Shown piece after piece: positions 54,593 to 64,000 of a stretch of 64,000 nucleotides of DNA. The notes beneath the pieces are model-generated. The model did no database searches. It was not told where the DNA came from and saw nothing but the letters and a program-made list of their open reading frames with translations. The translations under genes and the position numbers were made by a program. The DNA comes from Mucilaginibacter gilvus (lineage in GTDB: Bacteria; Bacteroidota; Bacteroidia; Sphingobacteriales; Sphingobacteriaceae): positions 62,001 through 126,000 of the forward strand of contig NZ_SBIW01000004.1 in NCBI RefSeq assembly GCF_004054195.1. Direction: 5' to 3'. Positions within the stretch are counted from its first letter, which is position 1, and every line of letters starts with the position of its first letter.

Positions 54593-55459
54593 TTAATTTG
54601 ATAAATGTAACGCGCCTGCAACCTCGTTGTAGTTCCGGAGATTGATATTAGGGTGAGCGGCACCAAATGTAGTAAGTGAAGTACCCTGTATGATCACCAC
54701 TCTAAAATCCAGGCCGCTCGCGGTAAAGTTTGATTTTACACTCACATAGCCTACGCCATACGAAGAAAGCGCAAGTGTTTGGCCTGCCTCGGCATACGGC
54801 ATTGCGAAAAAGCCGCTGTTGCTGCCGGTTATGCGGAAGAACATCAAAACCAAGCCTTTGTCAACAATATCCTGCGTAATTGCAGGCACATTAAATTGCG
54901 TGAACCCGGTTAAAACAACCGATCTGTTTGTTAATAATACGCTGGCAACATTGGCACTGCCATCGGCACCCGTTGCGCCGGTAGCGCCCGTTGCACCTGT
55001 TGCACCTGTTGCACCTGTTGCACCTGTTGCGCCATTGGAGCCATCGGCTCCGTTTTGCCCGGTGGGGCCTTGTGGCCCAGTAGCACCCGTAGCACCGTTT
55101 TGCCCGGCTGGGCCTTGTGCGCCTGTAGCTCCTGTGGCACCAGTTGCTCCTGTGGCACCAGTTGCTCCTGCAGGGCCTGTAGCGCCCGTTGCTCCGGTAG
55201 CACCTGTTGGGCCGGCAGCGCCGGTTGCACCCGTTGCCCCGGCCGGGCCGGTAGCACCACCGTTAGCACCAGTGGCTCCGGCAGCGCCGGTTGCTCCCTG
55301 CGGCCCTTGAGGACCGCTTGCGCCTGTGGCACCAGTAGCACCGGTTGCACCAGTAGAGCCGTCTGCACCGGGTGGGCCCGGAGTAATTGTTTTTTTACAA
55401 GCCCCAAGGGTAGTTAAGCAAATTATCGAAATCGCAAAAAGAGTATTGGTTAGTTTCAT
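54593..55459 (-). CDS. Collagen-like lipoprotein
   Basis: 288 residues. Lipobox TTLGAC (Cys21). Residues about 28-165 are Gly-X-Y triplets dominated by GAT, with GPP, GPQ and GAD; the phase is broken once near residue 67 (GANGGAT). The C-terminal globular domain (about 168-288) is beta-rich. Bacterial collagen-like proteins form triple helices on the surface. The DNA is low-complexity, so copy number could vary between strains. A terminator follows downstream. Confidence 0.88.
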   Translation of the reverse strand: MKLTNTLFAISIICLTTLGACKKTITPGPPGADGSTGATGATGATGASGPQGPQGATGAAGATGANGGATGPAGATGATGAAGPTGATGATGATGPAGATGATGATGATGATGAQGPAGQNGATGATGPQGPTGQNGADGSNGATGATGATGATGATGATGATGADGSANVASVLLTNRSVVLTGFTQFNVPAITQDIVDKGLVLMFFRITGSNSGFFAMPYAEAGQTLALSSYGVGYVSVKSNFTASGLDFRVVIIQGTSLTTFGAAHPNINLRNYNEVAGALHLSN

Positions 55460-55664
55460 ATTCGGTTATGCTGAGTGGTCTTTGTACGGGCGGGGTGTTA
55501 ATAAGTTTCACTCAATGTGGAAAGAAAATATATTTCTTACTAAACCAATAAGTTTCGTGCTGCGATTTTGCCCATATATTGTTAACGATTGTTAAAAAAC
55601 AGGCCTAAAAAAGAATAAAACCTTTGCTTAATCGTTTTCGTTAAACACTACAAATCTTTAACCT

Positions 55665-55937
55665 ATGGATAATATCAGAAAGTCGCTCCACGCAAAAGTG
55701 CATACGTGGATGGATGCTATTGGGTTCAGTCTCAATGCATCACAAACTAATTTTAAGAACAAAGTAACCACCAATCATTACTTTTTCGAGACCTTTAATT
55801 TTTACGAAAAATCAAAAGGGGGCGATCTGTCGAAAGTGAAATTTCTATGTTTTGATATGTATGGTGAAAAGATGAGTGTAAAGTCGCTGCTCGACTTGCA
55901 GACCGCCTTTTTTGAAAACATCAGCCAGCTCAAATAA
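55665..55937 (+). CDS. Small hypothetical protein
   Basis: 90 residues, no signal or membrane segment: VHTWMDAIGFSLNASQTNFK, then HYFFETFNFYEKSKGGDLS. Basic and aromatic-rich. I recognise no family. It is a lone plus-strand gene between two minus-strand genes. Confidence 0.6.
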   Translation: MDNIRKSLHAKVHTWMDAIGFSLNASQTNFKNKVTTNHYFFETFNFYEKSKGGDLSKVKFLCFDMYGEKMSVKSLLDLQTAFFENISQLK

Positions 55938-55975
55938 TTATTACCCCGCTATTTATATTCTTAACTAAAAATAAA

Positions 55976-56000
55976 ACCCCCGCTAAAATAGCAGGGGCTT
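55976..56000 (-). terminator. Hairpin terminator after the zinc metalloprotease gene
   Basis: CCCCCGCTAAAATAGCAGGGG forms an imperfect stem; on the minus strand a T-rich run follows, as for a terminator of the metalloprotease gene. Confidence 0.6.
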
Positions 56001-56038
56001 AATTTTTAGTTCTTTTACCGGTTAAGCCAGTACGTCTA

Positions 56039-58642
56039 TTAGTAATTTATTTCTGTTTCCTGTTGCTCCTGCTCGGCTAAACGGCCAGCTACTGTGCCGC
56101 CAATAACGTTAATAACCGGTTTTGTTGGATTCAATGCTTCTTTTATACGCAAGCGCAGGTCTGCATAATGCGCTGTGGTTAGCGCATCGCCGCCTTTTGG
56201 CAGGGTGGTGCTTATTTTGGTAAGCTCGGCACGCACCATCGGCCTGATATCAGATAAAGCGATGTTGATAGGTGTAAGGCCAAAATTTGCTAACTGCACG
56301 CTGGTAGCGCCCGGGAGAGTCTGGCTGGCATCCGTATTCAGGAACATTTTTAAGTTTTCGATATAACCGCGCTGTAAATTGCGTTGAAACTGGTCTGGTT
56401 TACCGGCAGGGAATACACCGCCTCGTAAATCGGTAAGCAGATCGCTTACGCTGTAAGCCAATGCGCCGCTTTTTGCTTCGTTATCAAACATACGGGCCAG
56501 GCGCGATGGGTTTAATACGTTTGCAAGCGCGTTTACCTGTAAGGCTTTGATACGGCCAAGAACTACGCCGTTATCAAACTTGCTTAGCTCGGGTGTATTG
56601 ATCAACCAGGTTGGTGTTTTAAAAAGCTGCTGGTTTAAAAACACAACAGCATCGTGCTGCAAACTTTTATTTACAAAGCCATAAACGGGGCCCGTTTGAT
56701 CGTATGTTTTAAAATTCTCGTTCATGCCGCCAATGTTCATGGTAACGTGTCCAATATAGCGGTTGAACTGGCCAATAACTTCGTTGTAAAGGGTTTGTAC
56801 GTCATCGTACTCTTCGCCTTTCTGGAAGGTCCATTTCTCAATATTCGGTAATATCCTTTTCAGGTTGGCAATGCCGTAAGTGCTTGCTTTCATGGCGTTA
56901 TCACCCAGATCCTCGTTTTGCAGGCGCGGATCTATAGAAGTGCCCTGGCGGCCATAATAATAAAGCGGGTTGCCTGCTTTTGCTGTTGTCCAGGCATCAA
57001 GCGCTTCTTTTTCCTGCTTAGGTGTTTTGTTGCCGTTAAAGTAGCTATAACCCCATTTTACAGCCCAAAGGTCGTATTCGCCAATTTGCGGGTAAAAGCG
57101 GGTTACGCCGTCGCCAGGTTGGGCAATGTAGTTAAAACGGGCATAATCCATTATAGACGGAGCGGTGCCGTGTGTAGCAGTAAATGTTTTAGAACGCAAA
57201 GAATCTACCTTGTAGGCATAGCTGGAACCAAAGTTATGCGGCAGGCCCAGTGTGTGGCCAATTTCATGCGATGATACAAAACGGATCAGTTCGCCCATTT
57301 GCGTATCGGTAAATTGTGCGTTGCGCACGTTGGGGTTTGTGGCGGCAGTTTGGATAAAGTACCAATTGCGCAATAAACTCATTACGTTGTGGTACCAGCC
57401 TACATGGCTTTCCAGTATCTCGCCGCTGCGTGGGTCGGAGATGTGCGGGCCATAGGCGTTCTGTACATCTGATGCGAAGTAACGCAATACGCTGTAACGG
57501 GCATCTTCGGTACTAAATTCGGGGTCTTCTTTGGCGGTTGGGGCAACTTTACCCACAATAGCGTTTTTAAAGCCCGCGGCCTCGAATGCTTTATTCCAAT
57601 CGTTAATACCTGCTATGAGGTATGGCACCCATTTTTTGGGTGTAGCAGGGTCTATGTAGTAAACAATTTGTTTTTTTGGCTCTACCAATTCGCCGCGGCC
57701 GTAAGCAGCCTCGTCTTTAGGCTCCAGTCTCCAGCGATGGATGTAAGAGGTAGCCTCCGCTTTTTGTGCATCGGTACCATAATCTGTTTGGCTTTGGCCA
57801 AAGTAACCAACACGCGGATCCATCAAACGAGCTTTCATGGGCGTTTTTGGCAACAGCATCATCGATGTGTTCAGCTCGAAAGTTAAAGCAGCGTTGGTAT
57901 TGTCGGTTGGTGACTCAGCAGCGCGGAAGGTTTTCAGCGTACGTACCTCTACATTTATCGGAAAGCTTTTGATAGTATCTATATACGACCGGGTGTTATC
58001 TATCGCGGTAACTTTGTAAGCTTTCTTCACATTATCGGGCAGGCTGATAGCCGCTACATCGCCATTATACATATCGGTAACATCTACCAATACGCCGGTA
58101 GTATCTTTATTGTAGGCTTTAATATCGAAAGAGGCCAGTACCGCATCGAGGTTAGAGTTTTTAACAGAGCGATACATATCGCTGGTACTATCCGCACGTA
58201 CCGAGTAGCTTGGCACGCGAATGAACACCTGCTTATCGTGGCGCTCCCATTTCCAAACCTGGTCGTTAACCTCTTCGCCGCCATACTGCTGGCCAAAAGA
58301 TTTTAAGCCGGTTGGTGTTTTTACAAAGCGGGTAACCACCAGCATCTCGCGGTTTAGCAAGCTATCCGGGATCTCGAAGTAATACTTCCCGTCAACCTTG
58401 TAGGTGGGGAACAAGCCGCTATCGGCTTTAACTTTTCCAATCAGATCACTGAATTTTTTGATCCCTTCTTTTTTGGCCGGGCCTACCGTTGCTGTAGTGG
58501 CAGTTGTTCCGCCTGGCGTAGTAGTTGTTTTAAGGGTTACCGTAGATGCGGTTTCTTTTTTTGTAGCGCACGAGCTTGCTGCAACGGCAAGGGTGATAAT
58601 TGCTACGCGCAGGCTGGCGCCTACCCGTAAAGATTTATTCAT
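56039..58642 (-). CDS. Exported zinc metalloprotease (HExGHxxGxxH type)
   Basis: 867 residues. A leader with lipobox-like VAASSC makes it a probable lipoprotein. The zinc site HEIGHTLGLPH (459-469) is the metzincin pattern HExxHxxGxxH. N-terminal and C-terminal regions resemble the DUF5117/DUF5118-type family recognised from memory. It probably acts in the periplasm or on the surface; the substrate is unknown. Confidence 0.88.
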   Translation of the reverse strand: MNKSLRVGASLRVAIITLAVAASSCATKKETASTVTLKTTTTPGGTTATTATVGPAKKEGIKKFSDLIGKVKADSGLFPTYKVDGKYYFEIPDSLLNREMLVVTRFVKTPTGLKSFGQQYGGEEVNDQVWKWERHDKQVFIRVPSYSVRADSTSDMYRSVKNSNLDAVLASFDIKAYNKDTTGVLVDVTDMYNGDVAAISLPDNVKKAYKVTAIDNTRSYIDTIKSFPINVEVRTLKTFRAAESPTDNTNAALTFELNTSMMLLPKTPMKARLMDPRVGYFGQSQTDYGTDAQKAEATSYIHRWRLEPKDEAAYGRGELVEPKKQIVYYIDPATPKKWVPYLIAGINDWNKAFEAAGFKNAIVGKVAPTAKEDPEFSTEDARYSVLRYFASDVQNAYGPHISDPRSGEILESHVGWYHNVMSLLRNWYFIQTAATNPNVRNAQFTDTQMGELIRFVSSHEIGHTLGLPHNFGSSYAYKVDSLRSKTFTATHGTAPSIMDYARFNYIAQPGDGVTRFYPQIGEYDLWAVKWGYSYFNGNKTPKQEKEALDAWTTAKAGNPLYYYGRQGTSIDPRLQNEDLGDNAMKASTYGIANLKRILPNIEKWTFQKGEEYDDVQTLYNEVIGQFNRYIGHVTMNIGGMNENFKTYDQTGPVYGFVNKSLQHDAVVFLNQQLFKTPTWLINTPELSKFDNGVVLGRIKALQVNALANVLNPSRLARMFDNEAKSGALAYSVSDLLTDLRGGVFPAGKPDQFQRNLQRGYIENLKMFLNTDASQTLPGATSVQLANFGLTPINIALSDIRPMVRAELTKISTTLPKGGDALTTAHYADLRLRIKEALNPTKPVINVIGGTVAGRLAEQEQQETEINY

Positions 58643-58736
58643 GGTTAATTGTTAAATTAATTAGTAAAAAGCAAAAGCTAAAAATATGGAATATTATATA
58701 AAATTTCTAATGCCCATGGGTTTGTTACAATTGGCA

Positions 58737-60026
58737 TTAAATACGGCGGCGAAGGGTTAATATTACACGATCATACAGCTTGTCGTGATATACTTCCAGT
58801 AACAAACTCCTGTCGGTTCTTGATTTTAATAGATTGTCTACCTCTTCTATGCTCATTTTAGATACAGGCTTAAAATTGATAGAGACGATCTCGTCGTTTC
58901 GTTGTAAACCAATCTCATCTGCGGGGGAATTTTGCTCTACGCGGCTTACGATCAAGTGGTCGAGATTTTCGCCGGCCGAGTAGTATTCTATGCCGCTCAT
59001 ATCATGTTCAAAAGGTTCATCATAGGTTAGGTTCGGCTTAAGATATAGGGCGTTGTTACTGTAATCGAATATAACGTTGAACTTTTTCAGGATCCCGATA
59101 CCTAAATTCCCATCGCGCGGAACTGAATAGGTGCGGGCTTCTGTAGCAACATCCGGGAAGGAGGTGATAACGTTTTTTACCTTGTATTTGCCCAGTTCAA
59201 GTTCATTTATCCGGCTTATAAAACCACTGATGGGGCCGTTTAAAGCCACGCCGAGATTTGCCCTGATGTATGATTTGGGCAGCCCATTGGTTTTTTGAAG
59301 GTTTTCCAGCGATAGCGGGTGCCCGGCACCAAGATCTATCACCAGCTTATTTATCGCTTTGCGTCCGTCAGGGAAAGTTACCAGGGTTTCCAGGTAAGGT
59401 TTTTTATCCTCAATGGTGATGGGTATTTTCTGGCTTTTTTTTGTCCCTTTGAGGTCCTTGGGGCGGCAAACGGTCATTGTGCTATCAGAGAAGTTGATCT
59501 TTACAGCCAGGTTGTTAAAAAAATCCCAGCCTATTAAGCCGTGTATAGGCACCCCTACATAGCTGGATAGGTTAAAGTAATCCTTTTTTAAGATAGCCGA
59601 TGACACCCCGATACTGTAAAGTCCGGGTATTTCCAGCTTTAGCGGAGAGGTTACAAAAGCCTCATAATCCCCATCCTCGCCAAGCCCTGTTATTTTGATG
59701 GTGCGCTTTTGTGATAGGTTTATTGAGTCGACCATGGTTGGGTCGGTCATGATCATGAGCCCTACACCCGTATCCAGCACAAAATTAAATGGGCCTTTGT
59801 TGTTGATCTGCATTTTAATAACCACCATATTGCGGATAAGGCGGAACGGGATGTTAACATTTTTACGGTTACTATCCACCGCGAAATACTGTGCCGAGGA
59901 GGATAAATACAGGCAGCATAGTATAGCGGTAAGCCAGAAAGCCCTTATTTTAAATATATGCACAGCTGCTAACAAACGGATAAAATTGGTAGCTAAATGT
60001 ACACCATTATTTATTAATGTAAACAC
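58737..60026 (-). CDS. Retropepsin-like aspartyl protease with PDZ domain
   Basis: 429 residues. The first active-site motif is FVLDTGVG (Asp85) and the second DLGAGH, as in paired retropepsin-like domains. A C-terminal PDZ region (about 350-429) has HLIVSRVEQNSPADEIGL. The leader (WLTAILCCLYLSSSAQ) exports it. The start at 60026 leaves a long N-region, so a later start is possible. Confidence 0.82.
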   Translation of the reverse strand: MFTLINNGVHLATNFIRLLAAVHIFKIRAFWLTAILCCLYLSSSAQYFAVDSNRKNVNIPFRLIRNMVVIKMQINNKGPFNFVLDTGVGLMIMTDPTMVDSINLSQKRTIKITGLGEDGDYEAFVTSPLKLEIPGLYSIGVSSAILKKDYFNLSSYVGVPIHGLIGWDFFNNLAVKINFSDSTMTVCRPKDLKGTKKSQKIPITIEDKKPYLETLVTFPDGRKAINKLVIDLGAGHPLSLENLQKTNGLPKSYIRANLGVALNGPISGFISRINELELGKYKVKNVITSFPDVATEARTYSVPRDGNLGIGILKKFNVIFDYSNNALYLKPNLTYDEPFEHDMSGIEYYSAGENLDHLIVSRVEQNSPADEIGLQRNDEIVSINFKPVSKMSIEEVDNLLKSRTDRSLLLEVYHDKLYDRVILTLRRRI

Positions 60027-60101
60027 ACCTGTTTACAAATGGGAAAGCAATGTGAACTATGCTGCTGTGCCAATGTAAATCAAGGGCTTAATAAGAGTAT
60101 C

Positions 60102-61100
60102 CTACTTTTTTTTAGCGGGCTTGTCGTCGCATTTAAGGTTACCTTTTATTTCCGGGTTCTGCGCCGGGAGTTGTGCAACGGTACGTTCTACTTCGGTTTG
60201 CTGTACGTGTACTGCGTATTCGGCGGGCTCAATACGGCTGCCAATGGCTTCAGCATAAACCTGTGTAAACTCGGCACCGATGTAAAGAATGGCCGCCGTG
60301 TAGTAAATCCACACCAAAACTACGATGAGCGAGCCTGCAGCCCCATAGGTAGACGTGGAGCCTTGTGAGGTATATTGAATATAAAGACCAATTAAATACT
60401 GCCCAAGAATAAATAAAATGGCGGTAAAGATTGCTCCCGAACGCACATCCTTCCATTTGATTTTTACATCGGGCAAGAATTTAAAAATAATACCAAACAG
60501 TGTTGAAATAACTAATAGCGTAATACCAAGGTTTACAACCTTTAGCAAATTGCCGGTAATTATAGGGAGAAAATCGGCGATGCGTTCTTTCAAAGCATCC
60601 ATTAATATACCCACCAATAGAGAGGCCATTAGCAAAAAGCCGAGGCTTATAATGAGCGAAAAAGACAGGAACCTATTCTGTAGCATTTTTACCCAGCCTT
60701 TTTTGGGCTTTGCCTTCACTCGCCATATCATATTAAGCGAATCCTGGATCTCTAAAAAGATGCTGCTTGCGCCTACGAGCAATGTTACTACGGCTATTAC
60801 TACAGCTGTACCTGTTTTGCCGCTTAGCTCCAGATTCTTCAGCATTTCCTCTATCTGATGGCCGGCGGATTTACCTACGTAGTGTGCAATTTGAGGATAA
60901 AGGCGGTGGGTAGCAGCATCGTGGCCAAAAACCAGGCTGGCCAATGATATTACTAAAATAAGCAACGGCGCGATGGAAAACACCGTATAATAGGCCAGTG
61001 AAGCGCTTAGTTTTAAACCATTATCGCTGCCAAAGCTGCTGAAGGTTGTCATCAAAACCTTCCATAGGTGCTTTAAATATTCTTTATCAAAAAACCGCAT
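60102..61100 (-). CDS. YihY/BrkB family membrane protein
   Basis: About 332 residues from ATG 61100; an ATG at 61145 is also in frame. Six membrane segments in the UPF0761/BrkB pattern: ALAYYTVFSIAPLLILVIS, ATHRLYPQIAHYV, VVIAVVTLLVGASS, then SLIISLGFLLMASL and a C-terminal VLVWIYYTAAILYIGAEF. The C-terminal tail is basic and ends KPAKKK. It is divergent from the histidine phosphatase gene. Confidence 0.9.
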   Translation of the reverse strand: MRFFDKEYLKHLWKVLMTTFSSFGSDNGLKLSASLAYYTVFSIAPLLILVISLASLVFGHDAATHRLYPQIAHYVGKSAGHQIEEMLKNLELSGKTGTAVVIAVVTLLVGASSIFLEIQDSLNMIWRVKAKPKKGWVKMLQNRFLSFSLIISLGFLLMASLLVGILMDALKERIADFLPIITGNLLKVVNLGITLLVISTLFGIIFKFLPDVKIKWKDVRSGAIFTAILFILGQYLIGLYIQYTSQGSTSTYGAAGSLIVVLVWIYYTAAILYIGAEFTQVYAEAIGSRIEPAEYAVHVQQTEVERTVAQLPAQNPEIKGNLKCDDKPAKKK

Positions 61101-61148
61101 ATCAATATATTTGTAAATACCTTTACTTGTAAACCTATTAAGCACGCT

Positions 61149-61760
61149 ATGAAAAACGTATTGCTACAATCTAAAATATTAAAAGTACTCTTTGTTTGTT
61201 TGTTCCTTAGCAATTATAATGCCTTTGCACAAAAAACAACTATTTGGCTTGTAAGGCATGGCGAAAAAGAACCGGCAACTGTAAAAACCGCCGATGATCC
61301 CAATCTTTCTTTAGACGGGCAAAAGCGCGCCGAAGCCTTAGCCAAATTTTTAAAGCGCGAAAAAATAAAGGCTATATACATTACCAAATACAAACGTACC
61401 AGCGAAACCGCACGCCCCCTTGCTGCCCAGGCCAGGATTGTACCCCAGGTGTATGGCGATAGCCTTAAAACTTTTGCAGCCGGTATCCTCAAAAGCTTTA
61501 ATGGCAGCAATGTGCTCATCATTGGCCATTCTACAACGTTAATGCCCTTATTAGGTGCCTTTGGTGCCGAAATGCCCTTTGAGGCCCTCGACGAGGACGA
61601 TTTCGACATGATATTTAAGGTAACCATAAAAGATTCTGGTGAGCGCGAGCTGGAAATTTCCTACTACGGTTCCCTTCATCATAAATCAGACCTGCCTCAA
61701 AAATACAAAGAAGACAACCGCCCGGCACAGCAATTTGTAAGCCCCGCTGCCCACTATTAA
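61149..61760 (+). CDS. Exported histidine phosphatase
   Basis: 203 residues with a leader (VLFVCLFLSNYNAFAQ). The RHG motif LVRHGEKEP, KYKRTSETA, and the second His in LIIGHSTTLMPLL are those of the phosphoglycerate-mutase-like superfamily. The substrate is unknown. Its stop abuts the stop of the convergent ald gene with no spacer. Confidence 0.9.
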   Translation: MKNVLLQSKILKVLFVCLFLSNYNAFAQKTTIWLVRHGEKEPATVKTADDPNLSLDGQKRAEALAKFLKREKIKAIYITKYKRTSETARPLAAQARIVPQVYGDSLKTFAAGILKSFNGSNVLIIGHSTTLMPLLGAFGAEMPFEALDEDDFDMIFKVTIKDSGERELEISYYGSLHHKSDLPQKYKEDNRPAQQFVSPAAHY

Positions 61761-62987
61761 TTAGTGATTGGATACAACTAACAGGTCGAGATCTTTACAA
61801 GGGATGCCAAAACGCTCGCCCATGTGTTTGTTGGTAAGGTGCCCCTGGTAAATGTAAACCGCGTTGCGGATGCCCGATCTTTTCCAGATCACGTTCTTTA
61901 GGCCGCCATGTTCGCCAATATCCAATAATATCGGCGCAAAAATATTAGTGAGCGCATAAGTAGCGGTACGCGCTACCCGCGATGCAATGTTTGGCACACA
62001 ATAATGTATAACGTCGTATTTTCTGAACACCGGGTGGGTGTGGTTGGTCACTTCGGAGGTTTCAAAGCAGCCGCCCTGGTCGATGCTCACATCTATAATT
62101 ACCGAATTTGGTTTCATTTTGCTTACCGTTGTCTCAGATACCAGGCAGGGACTGCGGCCATCATCGGCACGCATGGCACCAATGGCCACATCGCAGGTGG
62201 TAATAGCTTTCTCCAAAACAATAGATTGTATAACTGAGGTAAATACGCGGCTGCCAATGTTGTTTTGCAGGCGGCGCAGTTTGTAGATAGATGGGTCGAA
62301 CACTTTGACCTCGGCGCCCAAGGAGATGGCTGTACGGGCGGCATATTCGCCAACCGTGCCTGCGCCAAGTATCACAATTTCGGTTGGCGGTACGCCGGTT
62401 ATACCACCAAGCATTAACCCTTTACCACCAAAAATATTACTCAGATATTCTGCCGCGATAAGAATGGATGTAGCGCCAACAATTTCGCTCATGGCGCGCA
62501 CCACGGTTAGGGTGCCACCTTCATCCTCAATGTTTTCGAAGCAAATGGCAGTTATTTTTTTTGCCATCAGCGCCTGCAGGCATTCGGCTTTTAAGGTAGA
62601 TACCTGTAAAGCGGATATTAATAATTGCCCCGGTTTCATCATGGCTATCTCTTCCATGGTAGGTGGCGCAATTTTAATAATGATATCGGCCTCGTAAACG
62701 CGCTTGGTATCGTACACTATTTGTGCGCCTTGTTCGCTGTAATTATTATCAGAGAAATTGGCGGCTTGGCCGGCATTGCTTTCTAAAAGCACATCGTGCC
62801 CGTTATTTACCAGCAAGGCAACAGATAATGGCGTAAGCGGAATACGGTTTTCCTGGAAGGAAACCTCTTTGGGGATACCGATATAAAGTTTATTTTTCTT
62901 GCTTTTAACCTCCAGCATCGACTCCTGGGGCTGCATCATCGCCTGGCGGGCGACATCAGAAAACCCACTATATTTTCCTGAACTCAT
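61761..62987 (-). CDS. ald: Alanine dehydrogenase
   Basis: Interconverts L-alanine and pyruvate with NAD. N-terminal YIGIPKEVSFQENRIPLTP, catalytic region with IIKIAPPT, the NAD site VILGAGTVGEYAARTA, and SVIIDVSIDQGGCFET are the family blocks. 408 residues. It shares direction with tsaE and porX. Confidence 0.93.
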   Translation of the reverse strand: MSSGKYSGFSDVARQAMMQPQESMLEVKSKKNKLYIGIPKEVSFQENRIPLTPLSVALLVNNGHDVLLESNAGQAANFSDNNYSEQGAQIVYDTKRVYEADIIIKIAPPTMEEIAMMKPGQLLISALQVSTLKAECLQALMAKKITAICFENIEDEGGTLTVVRAMSEIVGATSILIAAEYLSNIFGGKGLMLGGITGVPPTEIVILGAGTVGEYAARTAISLGAEVKVFDPSIYKLRRLQNNIGSRVFTSVIQSIVLEKAITTCDVAIGAMRADDGRSPCLVSETTVSKMKPNSVIIDVSIDQGGCFETSEVTNHTHPVFRKYDVIHYCVPNIASRVARTATYALTNIFAPILLDIGEHGGLKNVIWKRSGIRNAVYIYQGHLTNKHMGERFGIPCKDLDLLVVSNH

Positions 62988-63038
62988 TTTTTCTTATTTT
63001 CGGGATGTTGAAGATAAGAAAAACAACGGGTTTAAGCA

Positions 63039-63455
63039 TCAAATGTTTTCCACAGTTATTTGGCGTACACCCTCTTCTGAAACCACTATGCGGATGCCGG
63101 TGTATTGATCGGGGATCAGCCCGGCAATTTTTTCTGGCCACTCTATAAAGCAATAATTATCCGAAAAGAAATACTCCTCGTAGCCCATATCCAAGGCCTC
63201 GCCCTGCTCTTTCAACCGGTAAAAATCGAAGTGATAAACGGGACTATCGGTTCCCGCATACTCGTTTACTATTGAGAATGTGGGGCTGGTAACCTCGTCT
63301 GTTACGCCAAGCGCGGCACAAAGAGATTTAATGAGGGTGGTTTTACCCGCGCCCATATCACCGTAGAACAAAAATATTTTATTGCTGCCGGCGTATTGTA
63401 ATATGTCTGGTGCAGCACCTGCTAATTCTTCAAGTGTTTTGATGTGGATATCCAT
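63039..63455 (-). CDS. tsaE: tRNA threonylcarbamoyladenosine ATPase TsaE
   Basis: Small ATPase of the t6A tRNA-modification complex (with TsaB, TsaD). Walker A GDMGAGKTTLIKS (about 32-44), TSPTFSIVNEY, FDFYRL and CFIEWPEK are the family motifs. 138 residues is normal. It lies between ald and porX on the minus strand. Confidence 0.93.
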   Translation of the reverse strand: MDIHIKTLEELAGAAPDILQYAGSNKIFLFYGDMGAGKTTLIKSLCAALGVTDEVTSPTFSIVNEYAGTDSPVYHFDFYRLKEQGEALDMGYEEYFFSDNYCFIEWPEKIAGLIPDQYTGIRIVVSEEGVRQITVENI

Positions 63456-63476
63456 GGTGAGTTAGTGGTCTGTTTC

Positions 63477-64000
63477 CTACTTCGGCCCGTAAGTTACTAT
63501 CGGGATGATCATTTCTTCTAACGAGATCCCGCCGTGCTGGAAGGTTTCGTTATAAAAATTCACAAAGTGATTGTAATTGTTTGGGTACACAAAATAGCTG
63601 TCGCCTTTGGCAAAAACAAAGCTACTGCTTACGTGTAGCTTGGGCAGCATAGCATCATGTGGGTTACGGATGTGGAACACTTCCTTGGCATTGTAATTAA
63701 GGTTTTTACCTTGCTTGTAACGCAGGTTGGTATTGGTGTTGCGGTCGCCGATGATCTTGCTTGGGTTTTTTACTTTGATGGTACCGTGATCTGTTGTGAT
63801 GATCACCCTTACTTGTTTTGAAGCCAAAAACTTCAAAAGGTCGAATAAGGGCGAGTGCTCAAACCACGACAGGGTTAGCGAACGGTAAGCTGCATCGTCG
63901 CTTGCCAGCTCGCGGATCATCTGCATATCAGTACGGGCGTGGCTCAGCATATCCACAAAGTTGTAAACCACCACGTTCAGGTCGTTCTGCATCAGGTTGT
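63477..64000 (-). CDS. porX: PorX-type response regulator, PglZ domain (cut by window end)
   Basis: The C-terminal 170-odd residues of a PglZ-domain protein; the frame runs open past the window edge. Metal-binding motifs of the alkaline-phosphatase-like PglZ domain are visible (VIITTDHGTIKVKNPSKII, FDLLKFLA, EEMIIPIVTYGPK). PorX couples a receiver to this domain and controls the type IX secretion system in Porphyromonas and relatives. The neighbourhood (tsaE, ald) agrees. The receiver lies outside the window. Confidence 0.88.
   Translation of the reverse strand, partial: NLMQNDLNVVVYNFVDMLSHARTDMQMIRELASDDAAYRSLTLSWFEHSPLFDLLKFLASKQVRVIITTDHGTIKVKNPSKIIGDRNTNTNLRYKQGKNLNYNAKEVFHIRNPHDAMLPKLHVSSSFVFAKGDSYFVYPNNYNHFVNFYNETFQHGGISLEEMIIPIVTYGPK

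Noticed and set aside
54819..55310. Ala/Pro/Val-repeat frame antisense to the collagen-like gene
   Set aside because: It is the complement of the Gly-X-Y repeats; the sense strand has a lipobox and triplets.
54950..55350. Repetitive DNA considered as a CRISPR array or satellite
   Set aside because: The repeat unit is 9 bp coding triplets in frame, with no spacers or cas genes.

Overview
The window looks like a chromosomal segment of a Bacteroidota genome, most likely family Sphingobacteriaceae (Mucilaginibacter/Pedobacter-like). The evidence is gldH next to ricT, a porX-type PglZ protein next to tsaE and ald, DUF4175, DUF3078 and DUF5916-type proteins, an outer-membrane beta-barrel/CarboxypepD receptor, many SPII lipoproteins, and several upstream regions with the Bacteroidota -7 promoter element TAnnTTTG. 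The genus is an inference from family content. There is no rRNA, CRISPR array, complete insertion sequence or prophage.

Layout. 1-8 kb: end of a membrane protein, tRNA-Pro(GGG), then DUF4175 - HATPase - ybeY in one tight run, a glutathione peroxidase and a prolyl oligopeptidase. 8-15.7 kb: a minus-strand MCE/Mla lipid transporter (mlaE-mlaF-mlaD), an SDR plus Uup-type ABC-F pair, a decayed small membrane-protein gene, three perfect ParB (parS-like) sites at an exact 37-bp pitch, and mnmG. A fourth, one-mismatch site lies near 8.07 kb. 15.7-25.9 kb: Ig-like lipoprotein, gamma-carbonic anhydrase, tRNA-Gly(CCC), divergent nadB/nadA for NAD synthesis (nadB is followed by an AT-rich orphan), a secreted nuclease, thiL and rmuC. 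26-29.6 kb: two paralogous secreted TPR proteins flanking small lipoproteins, one of which has a frameshifted duplicate. 29.7-33.3 kb: gldH-ricT-holB (minus) and divergent ruvX. 33.3-42.3 kb: O-methyltransferase, two GH73 glucosaminidases, a CarboxypepD-type protein overlapping a small HERIH membrane protein, DUF3078, DUF5916/CBM9, ffh and an orphan TIR-domain protein.

42.4-51.4 kb: DPP-IV-like peptidase; a GxxExxY gene enclosed by two pairs of 18-bp-periodic repeats in mirror orientation; a small membrane protein; two acyltransferases; a methyltransferase; an Imm32-like orphan; comM/yifB; a response regulator. 51.4-64 kb: a TonB-receptor-like barrel, a collagen-like lipoprotein, a zinc metalloprotease, an aspartyl protease with PDZ, YihY/BrkB, a histidine phosphatase, and the minus-strand set porX (cut by the window end) - tsaE - ald.

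Most of the window is housekeeping and envelope biology. The parts that stand out are the ParB-site cluster beside mnmG, the repeat-bounded GxxExxY cassette, the orphan TIR protein, and several pseudogenes and dispersed inverted repeats. No multi-gene undescribed system is convincingly present; the GxxExxY cassette is the best candidate for something mechanistically new.
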